Below, in pieces: positions 1 to 7,369 of a stretch of DNA of 48,927 nt. This DNA is from an uncultured Acidimicrobiales bacterium (GTDB lineage: Bacteria > Actinomycetota > Acidimicrobiia > Acidimicrobiales > UBA10347), in contig CALKPY010000010.1 in the NCBI GenBank assembly GCA_937991435.1, positions 1 through 48,927 of the forward strand. Direction: 5' to 3'. How positions within the stretch are numbered: the first letter of the stretch is position 1; each line of letters opens with the position of its first letter. The translations under genes were made by a program, and so were the position numbers. The notes under the pieces were generated by a model. That model was not told where the DNA came from. It ran no database searches and worked only from the letters and a program-made list of their open reading frames with translations.

Positions 1-1
1 G

Positions 2-265
2 TTGTTGTTCATCGTGCGTCCGAAGTGGAGCTACCAACTCAACGCTGAGTTTGAAGATCACGCCGAGCACGAATACATGCAGTACGTCGCTGACCACCCC
101 GAACTTGAACGCCAGCCGTGGGACAGCGCATTTGCTGCCGAATATGGCGAGTTCGCAACGGTCGCTGACTTGTTGCGGCAGATAGCGGTCGACGAACGCC
201 ACCACAAACTCGAAAGCCTCGAGTCGATCGAGAGGGCCCGTTTCGGCACCGGAACGGCCGCTTGA
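2..265 (+). CDS. Alternative-oxidase-like diiron protein, C-terminal part (5' end outside window)
   Basis: The frame is open at the left edge, so only the last 87 or so residues are visible. Two motifs resemble the iron-ligand helices of the alternative oxidase / ferritin-like diiron superfamily. FEDHAEHEY aligns with the LEEEAIHSY-type helix (Glu and His ligands). DERHHKLESL aligns with the ADEAHHR-type helix (Glu and His ligands). Family members are membrane-associated quinol oxidases that reduce oxygen without pumping protons. The spacing between the two motifs, about 40 residues, fits the family. The N-terminal ligand helices, which would settle the assignment, lie outside the window. A related diiron oxygenase is the alternative. 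Confidence 0.55.
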   Translation: MLFIVRPKWSYQLNAEFEDHAEHEYMQYVADHPELERQPWDSAFAAEYGEFATVADLLRQIAVDERHHKLESLESIERARFGTGTAA

Positions 266-267
266 TC

Positions 268-399
268 ATGGAGCGCAAACTGATCCCGGCGGTCAATGCC
301 GGTCAGCGCACGACCGGCACGCAAGACACCGACGCAGTTCTTCGAGATGCCGTGATGCAGCTCGCTGCTGGTTATGGATTCTCGAGTTCTCGTGCCTGA
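268..399 (+). CDS. Possible 43-residue small protein
   Basis: An ATG two bases after the stop of the diiron gene opens a 43-codon frame (begins MERKLIPAVNAGQ, ends at TGA 397-399). It overlaps the start of the cupin gene by 26 bases in another frame. I do not recognise it and it has no strong ribosome binding site. It could be a short translated leader coupling the diiron gene to the cupin, the decayed N-terminus of an older cupin frame, or chance. Confidence 0.2.
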   Translation: MERKLIPAVNAGQRTTGTQDTDAVLRDAVMQLAAGYGFSSSRA

Positions 400-763
400 A
401 ACGCGACGGGTACAGGCCGCAGTCGGCGAAAAGGTCGTCGACGACTTGAGTCAGGTTTCGCTGCTCGGACCGAGCGGCGCCGTGTGGGGCCTTGACAGCC
501 CTCAGCTCAATGCAAACCTGGTGGTGATTGCTCCTGGCGAAGGCATTGCGGAGCACGTGAATGGCGAACTTGATGTGCTGATGTTTGTCACCGGTGGAAG
601 CGGCACCGTGGTGATCGACGGTGTGACTCATGAAATTCGCACAGATTCGGTACTACTAATACCTCGAGGAGCAACGCGATCGGTGCGGTCCGACGACCGA
701 CTGGCGTATCTCACCGTTCACCATCGCAGGGTGTCGGACCACGTTGGGCCACGCCGAAGCTGA
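374..763 (+). CDS. Small cupin-domain protein
   Basis: A 129-residue single-domain cupin. The conserved beta-barrel stretch is visible in the middle: a PGEGIAEHVN segment carrying the first His, then a glycine-rich turn (VTGGSGTVVIDG) and a PRGATRSVR segment. Metal-binding cupins usually have a second His in motif 2, but here that place reads PRGATRSVR, so only part of the usual metal site is present. Such proteins act as sensors, isomerases or dioxygenases. No substrate can be deduced. An in-frame stop at 353-355 excludes a longer start, and 374 is the first ATG. It lies close behind the diiron gene on the same strand, so co-transcription is plausible. Confidence 0.7.
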   Translation: MDSRVLVPETRRVQAAVGEKVVDDLSQVSLLGPSGAVWGLDSPQLNANLVVIAPGEGIAEHVNGELDVLMFVTGGSGTVVIDGVTHEIRTDSVLLIPRGATRSVRSDDRLAYLTVHHRRVSDHVGPRRS

Positions 764-833
764 GTTGGTTGGTCCGATGCGCCTGTTCTCGTGCGAGTTG
801 CGCGATGGCCGCGCTAGCGTGTTGGGCACATCG

Positions 834-851
834 CAATAACGTTGATTATTG
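834..851. promoter_or_regulatory. 18-bp palindrome upstream of the first ACAD gene
   Basis: Perfect 6-bp arms CAATAA and TTATTG flank a 6-bp centre in the gap between the cupin and the acyl-CoA dehydrogenase. It is AT-rich against its surroundings and lies 20 bases before an ATG at 872 (68 before the preferred ATG at 920). It is a candidate repressor site. It is unrelated in sequence to the TCTGA/TCAGA palindromes of the catabolic island. Confidence 0.3.
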
Positions 852-919
852 AGTCTCGCTGTCGAACGTAGATGGTGAGTAGTTCGCTTCAGGCAACAAA
901 TCGCGGAGACGACATCGAA

Positions 920-2134
920 ATGGCTGACTTCAATCCAACCCTCAACGAGGACCAGCTCACAATCCAGAAATGGGTCCATGACTTCGCGGTAGACGTCATG
1001 CGTCCAAACGCCGAAGAATGGGACGAGCGCGAAGAGTTCCCATGGCCGATTGTCGAACAGGCAGCAGAAATCGGCCTCTATGGCTGGGAGTTTCTTGCGA
1101 ACGCCATGTTCAACGACCCAACCGGCCTGACCATGCCCGTTGCACTCGAAGAATTGTTCTGGGGCGACGCCGGAATTGGCATGGCCATCATGGGAAGCGG
1201 ACTCGCTGCCGCAGGAATTGCTTCGTCGGGCACACAAGATCAGGTCATGGAATGGGTGCCACAGTGCTACGGCGACGCCAAGAACATTCAGACCGGCGCC
1301 TTTGCCGCCAGTGAGCCTGACGCTGGCTCCGATGTCGGCGGCTACCGCACGTCAGCTCGCTATGACGAAGCCAAAGACGAATGGGTTCTTAACGGCACCA
1401 AAGCATGGATCACCAACGGCGGCATGGCAGACATTCACGTCGTGATTGGCGTTGTTGACCCTGAGCTCGGATCAAAGGGCCACGCGAGTTTCATCGTGCC
1501 CCCAGGCACCAAGGGACTTAGCCAGGGCCAGAAGTACAAGAAGCACGGCATTCGTGCCAGCCACACCGCCGAGGTTGTGCTCGACGATGTGCGTGTTCCC
1601 GGTCGCTGCCTGCTTGGCGGCAAGGAGAAGCTCGACGAGCGCCTGGCTCGTGTTCGCCGCGGCGAAAAGGGCAATGCCCAAGCAGCCATGCAGACATTCG
1701 AAGCCACTCGTCCAGCCGTAGGCGCTCAGGCAATAGGTGTGGCTCGTGCCGCCTATGAATACTCCCTCGACTACGCCAAAGAGCGCGAGGCGTTTGGTCG
1801 CAAGATCATCATGAACCAGTCGATCGCGTTCATGCTCGCCGACATGGCCACCGAAATCGAAGCGACCCGACTGTTGATCTGGCGAGGAGCTTGGCTCGGC
1901 AAGCAAAAAGGCTTCGTCAACGCCGAAGGTTCAATGGCCAAGCTCAAGGCTGGCCGAGTTGCCACTCACGTGACCGAACGCGCGATTCAGATCCTTGGTG
2001 GCTACGGCTACACCCGTGAGTACCCGGTCGAGCGCTGGCACCGCGATGCCAAGATCCACGACATCTTCGAAGGCACCGAACAGATCCAGCAGCTCGTGAT
2101 CAGCCGCGCCATCTCGGGACTGCGTATCGAGTAG
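920..2134 (+). CDS. Acyl-CoA dehydrogenase (short/medium-chain type)
   Basis: A 404-residue flavoenzyme that oxidises acyl-CoA thioesters to trans-2-enoyl-CoA and passes electrons to electron-transfer flavoprotein. The ACAD order is complete: helical N-domain, middle beta-domain with AFAASEPDAGSD, and a C-terminal four-helix domain with ILGGYGYTREYPVERWHRD. The catalytic base is present: IFEGTEQIQQ near residue 384 keeps the Glu equivalent to MCAD Glu376, which none of the other ACADs in this window has. The ATG at 920 is preferred (GGAG at 904-907, family similarity begins at MADFNP). An in-frame ATG at 872 would add 16 residues. The last 74 bases recur in degraded form at 4978-5050, beyond the restriction genes. 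Confidence 0.9.
   Translation: MADFNPTLNEDQLTIQKWVHDFAVDVMRPNAEEWDEREEFPWPIVEQAAEIGLYGWEFLANAMFNDPTGLTMPVALEELFWGDAGIGMAIMGSGLAAAGIASSGTQDQVMEWVPQCYGDAKNIQTGAFAASEPDAGSDVGGYRTSARYDEAKDEWVLNGTKAWITNGGMADIHVVIGVVDPELGSKGHASFIVPPGTKGLSQGQKYKKHGIRASHTAEVVLDDVRVPGRCLLGGKEKLDERLARVRRGEKGNAQAAMQTFEATRPAVGAQAIGVARAAYEYSLDYAKEREAFGRKIIMNQSIAFMLADMATEIEATRLLIWRGAWLGKQKGFVNAEGSMAKLKAGRVATHVTERAIQILGGYGYTREYPVERWHRDAKIHDIFEGTEQIQQLVISRAISGLRIE
2061..2134 (+). repeat. ACAD 3'-end copy, left border of the restriction cassette
   Basis: The last 74 bases of the intact ACAD gene match 4978-5050 at 60 of 74 aligned positions with one single-base gap, same orientation. An 18-base stretch starting on the last base of the stop codon (2134-2151, GTCATCCGCCGGGCCATC) also matches 5013-5030 at 17 of 18 positions. 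The two repeat sets enclose the restriction-modification genes. Confidence 0.75.
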
Positions 2135-2460
2135 TCATCCGCCGGGCCATCGATTTGCGGCGCCCGCACCCGACGCAGTAGAGATGAAGACGAGCCGATC
2201 TAGGTCGGCGATTGGGAGTCGCAGATCAAACTACGGCATTGCCTCGACCATTTCGGGAGCGACGGTCGCGGCCCGCAACCGGTGGAAGCGGGCCGTCGTC
2301 GGCCGCACCTGGGAACCGTCGACGGGTCACACGGTGCTTCACGCTGTTGTAACCGTTCTGCTCAACCGAGTCGCTGAGATCGACTAAATCCTTGAGCGCG
2401 AGTGGCGCCCTGACAACCCAATGGCGTCAGTCTGGTTCGGACCCGCAGAGAACTGATGTC
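2135..2460. other. Intergenic stretch between ACAD and restriction cassette
   Basis: Nothing convincing is encoded here. A 67-codon frame at 2184-2387 (+) has no recognisable domain and a basic, serine-rich start typical of chance frames; I do not call it. Just after the ACAD stop, 2135-2161 translates to a weak echo of an ACAD C-terminus (VIRRAIDLRR against VISRAISGLR). This suggests remnants of a second ACAD end. Confidence 0.4.
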
Positions 2461-2505
2461 ACACCCCGCCCGTAACTTCCGGGCAAAAGGACTACAGGGG
2501 TGTAG
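2461..2505. promoter_or_regulatory. Nested inverted repeats upstream of the methyltransferase
   Basis: Three symmetric elements overlap directly before the restriction-modification genes: ACACCCC (2461-2467) with GGGGTGT (2497-2503); a hairpin GCCCG (2468-2472) with CGGGC (2480-2484); and a compact palindrome CTACA-GGGG-TGTAG (2492-2505) ending 18 bases before the methyltransferase ATG. Restriction-modification operons often regulate themselves through such sites. No controller (C) protein gene is present, so the binder would have to be the methyltransferase or a host factor. Confidence 0.35.
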
Positions 2506-2523
2506 TTTCAGAAGGGCAAGCCC

Positions 2524-4221
2524 ATGACCGGGTACCACAGGCAGCTCTCGCTGCTCTCCGAGGCCAATATGACGGCAGTATCTAACTGGTGTAAAGAATC
2601 TGATGCTGAATACGGTGAGGTCTTCACACGTCGCTGGGTCGTTGACCTGGTGCTTGATCTAGCTGGTTACGAGCCAGCGGCTGACCTCGCGTCGTTGACC
2701 GTTGTCGAACCGTCGTGCGGCGGTGGGGCATTCATATGCGCAATCGTTGAGCGACTCCTGGTATCGGCCGAGACTCATGAACATCGATTCGACTGCTTGC
2801 ACGGGGCAATTCGGGCGTTCGATCTGTTACAACACAACGTCGACATCAGCCGCAAGGCAGTTACTGCGTCGCTGCTTGCAGCAGGGTGCGACAACCATCT
2901 AGCAAGCGATCTTGCTCGCTCGTGGATTCGCCAAGCCGATTTTCTTCTTGAAGCGCACGAGGAGGGCGTCGCCGATTTCGTGGTGGGTAACCCACCCTAT
3001 ATTCGCCTCGAAGACGTCCCAGCTTCGGTCTCCGGTGAATACCGCCGTCGCTGGCCGACCATGAAGGGCCGGGCGGACATTTTCGTTGGCTTCTACGAAA
3101 AGGGTCTCGAACTGCTGAAGCCTGCGGGCCGACTCGCCTACATCTGCGCCGACCGGTGGATGCGTAACCAATACGGTGGCGCGCTCCGCAAGCTAATCGC
3201 AGATCGATATGCGATGGACTCAATTGTCGTGATGCACGACGTCGATGCTTTCGAAGAGCAGGTCTCGGCGTACCCAGCGATCACCGTTCTCCGCAACGGT
3301 CCACAGAAGGCGGTCAAGATAGTCGACACCACCGCGTCTTTCGACGGCGAGTCGGCGCGTGCTCTGACCACATGGGTAAGCAGACCCCGACGAAAGACGC
3401 CGGTCTCGACCGCTTTCGAGGCTGCACAGCTTCCAACGTGGTTCGACGGCCCAGATCTCTGGCCATCGGGGTCGGCGAAAGCTCTCGAACTCCTGACCGA
3501 TCTTGAGCGCCGCTTTGAGCCACTTGAGAACCCGGCGACGGGGACACGAGTCGGCATAGGCGTCGCAACCGGGTGCGACGACGTCTATCTGCGCGCCGAT
3601 GAGCCAGACGTCGAGACGGATCGCCTGCTCCCAATAGTCAAGGCAGGCGACATTGCCGATGGCACGATCGACTGGTCAGGCACGAACCTCGTCAACCCGT
3701 GGAACGGCTCTGGCCTGGTTGATCTCACCTCCTATCCAAAACTGGCGCGCTACCTAGCTACCAACGAGAAGCGAATCAAGGGCCGACACGTCGCACGTAA
3801 GAACCCGGATAGGTGGTTCCGCACGATCGACCGAGTCACGACTGGGCTCCGGGAGCGACCCAAGCTGCTGCTCCCTGACATGAAGGCAGCAGCACATCCA
3901 GTTCTCGATGAGGGCAAGTACTATCCGCACCACAATCTCTATTACGTCGTCTCCGAGGCCTGGGATCTCGAGGTGCTGGGCGGACTCCTGCTCTCGGACT
4001 TTGCGAACCTCTTCGTTGGCGCCTACTGCGTCAAGATGCGCGGGGGCACGTATCGCTTTCAGGCCCAGTACCTTCGCAAGATCCGTGTGCCCGATCCTTC
4101 GACGATCGATTTGGCAACAAGCAACGCGCTAGCGCGAGCGTTTCGGGATCGAGATGCGCCAGGAGCCACCCGGGCGGCAGAGCAGGCCTACGAGATCAAT
4201 CGGGAAACAAGCACTCAATGA
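2524..4221 (+). CDS. N6-adenine DNA methyltransferase of an XhoI/PaeR7I-type system
   Basis: A 565-residue class I (gamma-type) adenine-N6 methyltransferase. Motif X-like GEVFTRRWVV lies at about residues 31-40, the AdoMet-binding motif I VEPSCGGGAF at 61-70 and the catalytic motif IV NPPY at 156-159. A long C-terminal target-recognition region follows, ending in MRGGTYRFQAQYLRKIRVP as in TaqI/Eco57I-like enzymes. Length and pairing match PaeR7I-type methyltransferases, which protect CTCGAG by methylating its adenine. An in-frame ATG at 2569 (residue 16) is the alternative start. Its stop overlaps the start of the endonuclease gene by four bases (ATGA), so the two are translated together. Specificity is inferred from the partner nuclease. 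Confidence 0.85.
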   Translation: MTGYHRQLSLLSEANMTAVSNWCKESDAEYGEVFTRRWVVDLVLDLAGYEPAADLASLTVVEPSCGGGAFICAIVERLLVSAETHEHRFDCLHGAIRAFDLLQHNVDISRKAVTASLLAAGCDNHLASDLARSWIRQADFLLEAHEEGVADFVVGNPPYIRLEDVPASVSGEYRRRWPTMKGRADIFVGFYEKGLELLKPAGRLAYICADRWMRNQYGGALRKLIADRYAMDSIVVMHDVDAFEEQVSAYPAITVLRNGPQKAVKIVDTTASFDGESARALTTWVSRPRRKTPVSTAFEAAQLPTWFDGPDLWPSGSAKALELLTDLERRFEPLENPATGTRVGIGVATGCDDVYLRADEPDVETDRLLPIVKAGDIADGTIDWSGTNLVNPWNGSGLVDLTSYPKLARYLATNEKRIKGRHVARKNPDRWFRTIDRVTTGLRERPKLLLPDMKAAAHPVLDEGKYYPHHNLYYVVSEAWDLEVLGGLLLSDFANLFVGAYCVKMRGGTYRFQAQYLRKIRVPDPSTIDLATSNALARAFRDRDAPGATRAAEQAYEINRETSTQ

Positions 4222-4940
4222 GCAGCATGCACGTCCCGGACTACTCCGACCAGTTCGCCGCCGCGATCAGGGACTACTGGGAGGTCAAGGCCAAACAGAA
4301 GGCCAAGTCCGAGAGCGACGGTAAGAGCAAAGACGTTCGCGCTGGCAAGCACATGGCGGCATTCGAGCGGCTCATCCATGCGGTCGTTGCCGACGCGGGC
4401 ATCGAGCTAGACCCGCAGCTGAACTCCAAGATCTTCCTTCCCGGCTACTACCGAGAGACAAAGTCATGGGACGTCGTCATGCAGTACAAGGGACACGTCC
4501 TCGCCATCGTTGAAGCGAAGTCACAGGGCTCGAGTCTCGCTAACAATTTCAACAACCGTGTTGAGGAAGCGATCGGTCAAGCTGCCGACATCTGGAAGGC
4601 CCATGAACGAGGCTTTCTCGTCTCTGGGATGCGGCCGTGGGTGGGGTACTTGATGGTCGTGAATGAAGACGCAAAGACGACCGAACCGAAGCACCTGGCA
4701 AAGGGCAAGACGATCCCTACCGGAATGAAGGTCGATGAGCGTTTCGACGGGATGAGCTTCGCCGAGCGCTATGCAGAGGCGTTCGGTCGCCTGGACCAGG
4801 AGCGAATGCTTGACGCAACATGCGTTGCGATCACGAAAGACGAGAACAGCTACTCCTATCCCAACGAGTGGCTCTCGTTCAACGGATTTGCGGCCCAGCT
4901 TTGGGGGCGGTGCCGCCACATGCAAGCGGTGCTCGGCTGA
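4218..4940 (+). CDS. Type II restriction endonuclease, XhoI/PaeR7I family
   Basis: A 240-residue protein, close to the roughly 245 residues of XhoI and PaeR7I, which cut CTCGAG. A PD-(D/E)xK-type centre is visible: Asp85 in KSWDVV, then Glu99 and Lys101 in VEAKSQ. The family-typical NNFNNRVEEAIGQAADIW stretch and a RPWVGYLMVVNED segment follow. Cleavage of unmodified foreign DNA is the expected role. The gene lies downstream of its methyltransferase with an ATGA overlap, an order that lets modification lead restriction. The gene itself contains a CTCGAG (4529-4534), as does the methyltransferase gene (3967-3972), so the host depends on methylation rather than site avoidance. Specificity is inferred from family resemblance. 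Confidence 0.85.
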   Translation: MSSMHVPDYSDQFAAAIRDYWEVKAKQKAKSESDGKSKDVRAGKHMAAFERLIHAVVADAGIELDPQLNSKIFLPGYYRETKSWDVVMQYKGHVLAIVEAKSQGSSLANNFNNRVEEAIGQAADIWKAHERGFLVSGMRPWVGYLMVVNEDAKTTEPKHLAKGKTIPTGMKVDERFDGMSFAERYAEAFGRLDQERMLDATCVAITKDENSYSYPNEWLSFNGFAAQLWGRCRHMQAVLG

Positions 4941-4977
4941 GAAGTTCAGGCATTCGACGGCCCCGTTCAGCGAAGGA

Positions 4978-5050
4978 ACATCTTTGAAGGACCCGAGCAG
5001 ATCCAGCAGTTGGTCATCTGCCGGGCCATCTCGGTCTGCGCCTCGGGTAG
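4978..5050 (+). pseudogene. Fragment of an acyl-CoA dehydrogenase 3' end, right border of the cassette
   Basis: Read in frame from 4977, this encodes IFEGPEQIQQLVICRAIS, identical at 16 of 18 residues to the C-terminus of the ACAD at 920-2134. The Thr after the catalytic Glu is now Pro. One base is missing near 5035; restoring it brings back an LRxx-stop ending at TAG 5048-5050. No N-terminal ACAD sequence precedes it, so it is a terminal fragment only. It is best read as the displaced original 3' end of the neighbouring gene, or a remnant carried by the cassette. Confidence 0.75.
5013..5030 (+). repeat. 18-bp direct repeat, right copy
   Basis: GTCATCTGCCGGGCCATC differs at one base from 2134-2151. 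The two copies bound a segment of about 2.9 kb that carries the methyltransferase and endonuclease genes. Confidence 0.6.
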
Positions 5051-5263
5051 CAAAGTGACGAAGCAGACGAAGCGTCATGTCGACTTTCTGGCGAAAGCTG
5101 GGCGACGAGTGGCAACCCCCAAACGCTGCGGAAAGTGGCCTGTCGGCCACTCAATGTAAAGAATTGGGCGACCCGAGGTGCACGAAACGGTTGGGTCGAA
5201 TAACCTGCGTTATCCGCTTAGAGTCAAAATCTTGGGCTCGGCGGCATCTACTTGGAGGGATAC

Positions 5264-7267
5264 ATGAATAAATCAACACTTGCGCGGCTTCTCGCGATGG
5301 TCATGGCGATGGCACTCGTCGCTGCGGCCTGCGGAGCAGACGACGTGATAGACGACGTTGCCGACACGGTTGGCGATGTAGCTGCTGACGGAGTCGACGC
5401 TGTTGGCGACGCAGCCGGCGACGTTGCCGACGCTGCCGAAGATCTCGTCACCGACAATGACGACGAGATGTCTGACGATGAGATGTCTGACGATGAGATG
5501 TCTGACGATGAGATGTCTGACGAAGAGATGTCTGACGATGAGATGTCTGACGAAGACGAAATGGTCGACGAAGAGGTAGCGGCCGGTGCATCCGGCGGCA
5601 CGCTGATCTGGGCGCATGAGCAGGAACCACCTGATATGCACCTCGACGACCCAAACAACAATCTCTCGGTTACGTCATGGATCCGCTCAGCGCTGATCGA
5701 AGGCCTTTACGGCGTTGATGGCTCAACCTCGTATTACCCCGAGCTCATCGACGGCGAAGCCGATGTTGTGTCAAACGATGACGGCACCGTCACGTTCAAC
5801 TACACGCTTCGCGACGGCCTCATGTGGTCTGACGGCACCCCGGTAACAGCTGCTGATGTCGAGTACACGATGGACATCAACCTCGAAGGCTGTGACTTCG
5901 AAGCCGAAGAAAGTGGCTGTGTCTACCTGCGTGGCGACCGCACCGGTTACGACCTGGTCACCGAGTACGGCGCCACAAGCGACACCGAGTTCTCAATGAC
6001 ACTCACCAACTTCTTCGCTGGTTGGAAGGGTCTTCTCAACGAGGTCTACGCCGCACACGCGTACGGCGCTGACGCAACCGAAGTCAATGCGAACCTGCCA
6101 GAGTGGGCAAACGCTGATGGCGTTCTTCCTTCTTCCGGTCCAATGGTCTTTGACACGTGGGACCGCGGCGTTTCGATGTCAATGGTGCGCAATGACAACT
6201 ATGCAGGTTCTGTGAGCCCAGACGCAGCCAACAATGGCGTCGCATATGTCGATGGCGTGCAGATCAACTTCGTGACAGACACCGATGCTCAGATCAACGC
6301 ACTCAAAGCTGGCGAAGCACACATCGTGATGACTCAGCCGCAGCTTGCCTTCGGCGAACGTCTCTCGACTGACGAAAACTTCACCGTTGCATCAAGCGCT
6401 GGCCCTGTTTTCGAACACTGGGGTTTGAACCTGTTGAACGATCACCTCGCCGACCCACTGGTTCGCGAAGCACTCGCCTATGGAATCGATAAGACCGAGG
6501 TCATGGCCGGCCTGTACACGCCATTGTTTGGCGACAACCTGCCTGCCGAAGGTCTTGGTGGTACCTACTGGATGTCGAACCAGCCTGCCTACATCGACGC
6601 CCAAAAAGTATACGAAGGCAAGCAGAGCGATGCCGCAAAGGCGAACCTCGAAGCTGCCGGCTACAGCGACAGCGGCGACGGCATCATGGAACATCCTGAC
6701 CGTGGTCGCCTGACCTTGCGTGTTGGTACAACCGGTGGCAACGCACTGCGCGAACTTCAGCAGCAGATCATTCAGTCTCAGCTCGCTGAGTCAGGCATTG
6801 AGATCATCATCGACAACGTGCCCGGTGGTGCGTACTTCGCTGAGCGCCCATTCGCTGACGAAGCACTTGCTGCTTCGGCATCTGGTGGCGCCGAAGGTGA
6901 CCCAACGATCTGGGACATCACCCAGTTCGCGTGGGTCGGTGGCCCGTGGCCAGGTGGCCAGTCAGCGTCATACCTTGGCGGCAACGGCAACAACCCATAC
7001 GGCTTCAACAACGCCGACTTCGACGCTCGTGCGCCTGAGTGCGACGCAACCGTCGACGACGCGGTACGCGCCGATTGCTACAACGAACTGAACCGCTATG
7101 TCACGACTCTCGAAATCGACAGCGAGACCGGCTTGTTCATGATCCCATTGACCCAAAAGCCTTCGTACTACGGCTACCTCTCCAGCGTGCTCAGTGGCGC
7201 CGGTGTGGCACCTGATGCGCAGGGTGCAGGTCCGCTTGCAAACGTCGTCGACTTCGCCTTTAAGTAG
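5264..7267 (+). CDS. Peptide/oligopeptide ABC transporter substrate-binding lipoprotein
   Basis: A 667-residue family-5 extracellular solute-binding protein that would deliver peptides or similar solutes to the permease encoded next to it. The ATG at 5264 is chosen because GGAGGG sits at 5254-5259; an upstream TTG at 5252 lies on that site. The signal peptide runs to about residue 22, with Cys23 in VAAAC as the lipidation site. A very acidic stretch of about 85 residues follows, first VGDVA-like motifs and then six MSDDE repeats. The binding domain then starts near GGTLIWAHEQEPPDMHLDD and includes the typical LRDGLMWSDGTPVTAADV. The acidic region is probably a spacer between the lipid anchor and the receptor domain. 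First gene of the importer operon. Confidence 0.92.
   Translation: MNKSTLARLLAMVMAMALVAAACGADDVIDDVADTVGDVAADGVDAVGDAAGDVADAAEDLVTDNDDEMSDDEMSDDEMSDDEMSDEEMSDDEMSDEDEMVDEEVAAGASGGTLIWAHEQEPPDMHLDDPNNNLSVTSWIRSALIEGLYGVDGSTSYYPELIDGEADVVSNDDGTVTFNYTLRDGLMWSDGTPVTAADVEYTMDINLEGCDFEAEESGCVYLRGDRTGYDLVTEYGATSDTEFSMTLTNFFAGWKGLLNEVYAAHAYGADATEVNANLPEWANADGVLPSSGPMVFDTWDRGVSMSMVRNDNYAGSVSPDAANNGVAYVDGVQINFVTDTDAQINALKAGEAHIVMTQPQLAFGERLSTDENFTVASSAGPVFEHWGLNLLNDHLADPLVREALAYGIDKTEVMAGLYTPLFGDNLPAEGLGGTYWMSNQPAYIDAQKVYEGKQSDAAKANLEAAGYSDSGDGIMEHPDRGRLTLRVGTTGGNALRELQQQIIQSQLAESGIEIIIDNVPGGAYFAERPFADEALAASASGGAEGDPTIWDITQFAWVGGPWPGGQSASYLGGNGNNPYGFNNADFDARAPECDATVDDAVRADCYNELNRYVTTLEIDSETGLFMIPLTQKPSYYGYLSSVLSGAGVAPDAQGAGPLANVVDFAFK
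5465..5554 (+). repeat. Six 15-bp in-frame tandem repeats coding MSD(D/E)E
   Basis: Six consecutive 15-base units, GAGATGTCTGACGAT or the same ending GAA (units 4 and 6), encode repeated Glu-Met-Ser-Asp-Asp/Glu. The unit is a multiple of three, so gain or loss of copies keeps the reading frame. This is a candidate length-variable linker in the binding lipoprotein. Confidence 0.9.
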
Positions 7268-7308
7268 GCCACTCGGCAACTCTTGATCATCTGATCATTG
7301 ACTGACAT

Positions 7309-7338
7309 ACGGGGCCGTTCCATCTGGAGCGGCCCCGT
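7309..7338 (+). terminator. Intra-operon stem-loop after the binding-protein gene
   Basis: ACGGGGCCG (7309-7317) pairs with CGGCCCCGT (7330-7338). The stem extends inward with TTCC/GGAG to about 13 pairs around a four-base loop. No T-run follows. The position between binding-protein and permease genes suggests partial termination or protection of the upstream mRNA, giving more binding protein than permease. Confidence 0.7.
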
Positions 7339-7369
7339 GTGGTGGTCATTGGAAATGGGGGAATAACTT

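Larger units (their letters stand above)
4941..5263. other. Gap between restriction cassette and importer operon
   Basis: The left part holds the decayed ACAD 3' end (4978-5050). After about 5051 I see no gene. The last bases carry the ribosome binding site GGAGGG (5254-5259) of the binding-protein gene. The importer promoter should lie between about 5150 and 5250, but no clear -35/-10 pair stands out. Confidence 0.4.

Noticed and set aside
656-1237. 193-codon open frame on the minus strand
   Set aside because: Lies opposite the cupin end and the start of a convincing ACAD gene; composition is typical of an antisense frame.
2184-2387. 67-codon open frame between the ACAD and the methyltransferase
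   Set aside because: No recognisable domain, no ribosome binding site, basic low-complexity start; most likely chance in GC-rich DNA.
4941-5251. Possible integrase or transposase remnant beside the restriction genes
   Set aside because: All frames were read; apart from the ACAD 3' fragment there is no recombinase motif or terminal inverted repeat.
5465-5554. Possible CRISPR-like array
   Set aside because: Units are directly adjacent 15-mers without spacers and code in frame within a lipoprotein gene.
5248-5661. Minus-strand frame with repeated Ser-Ser-Asp-Ile units
   Set aside because: It is the antisense reading of the 15-bp repeats inside the binding lipoprotein gene.
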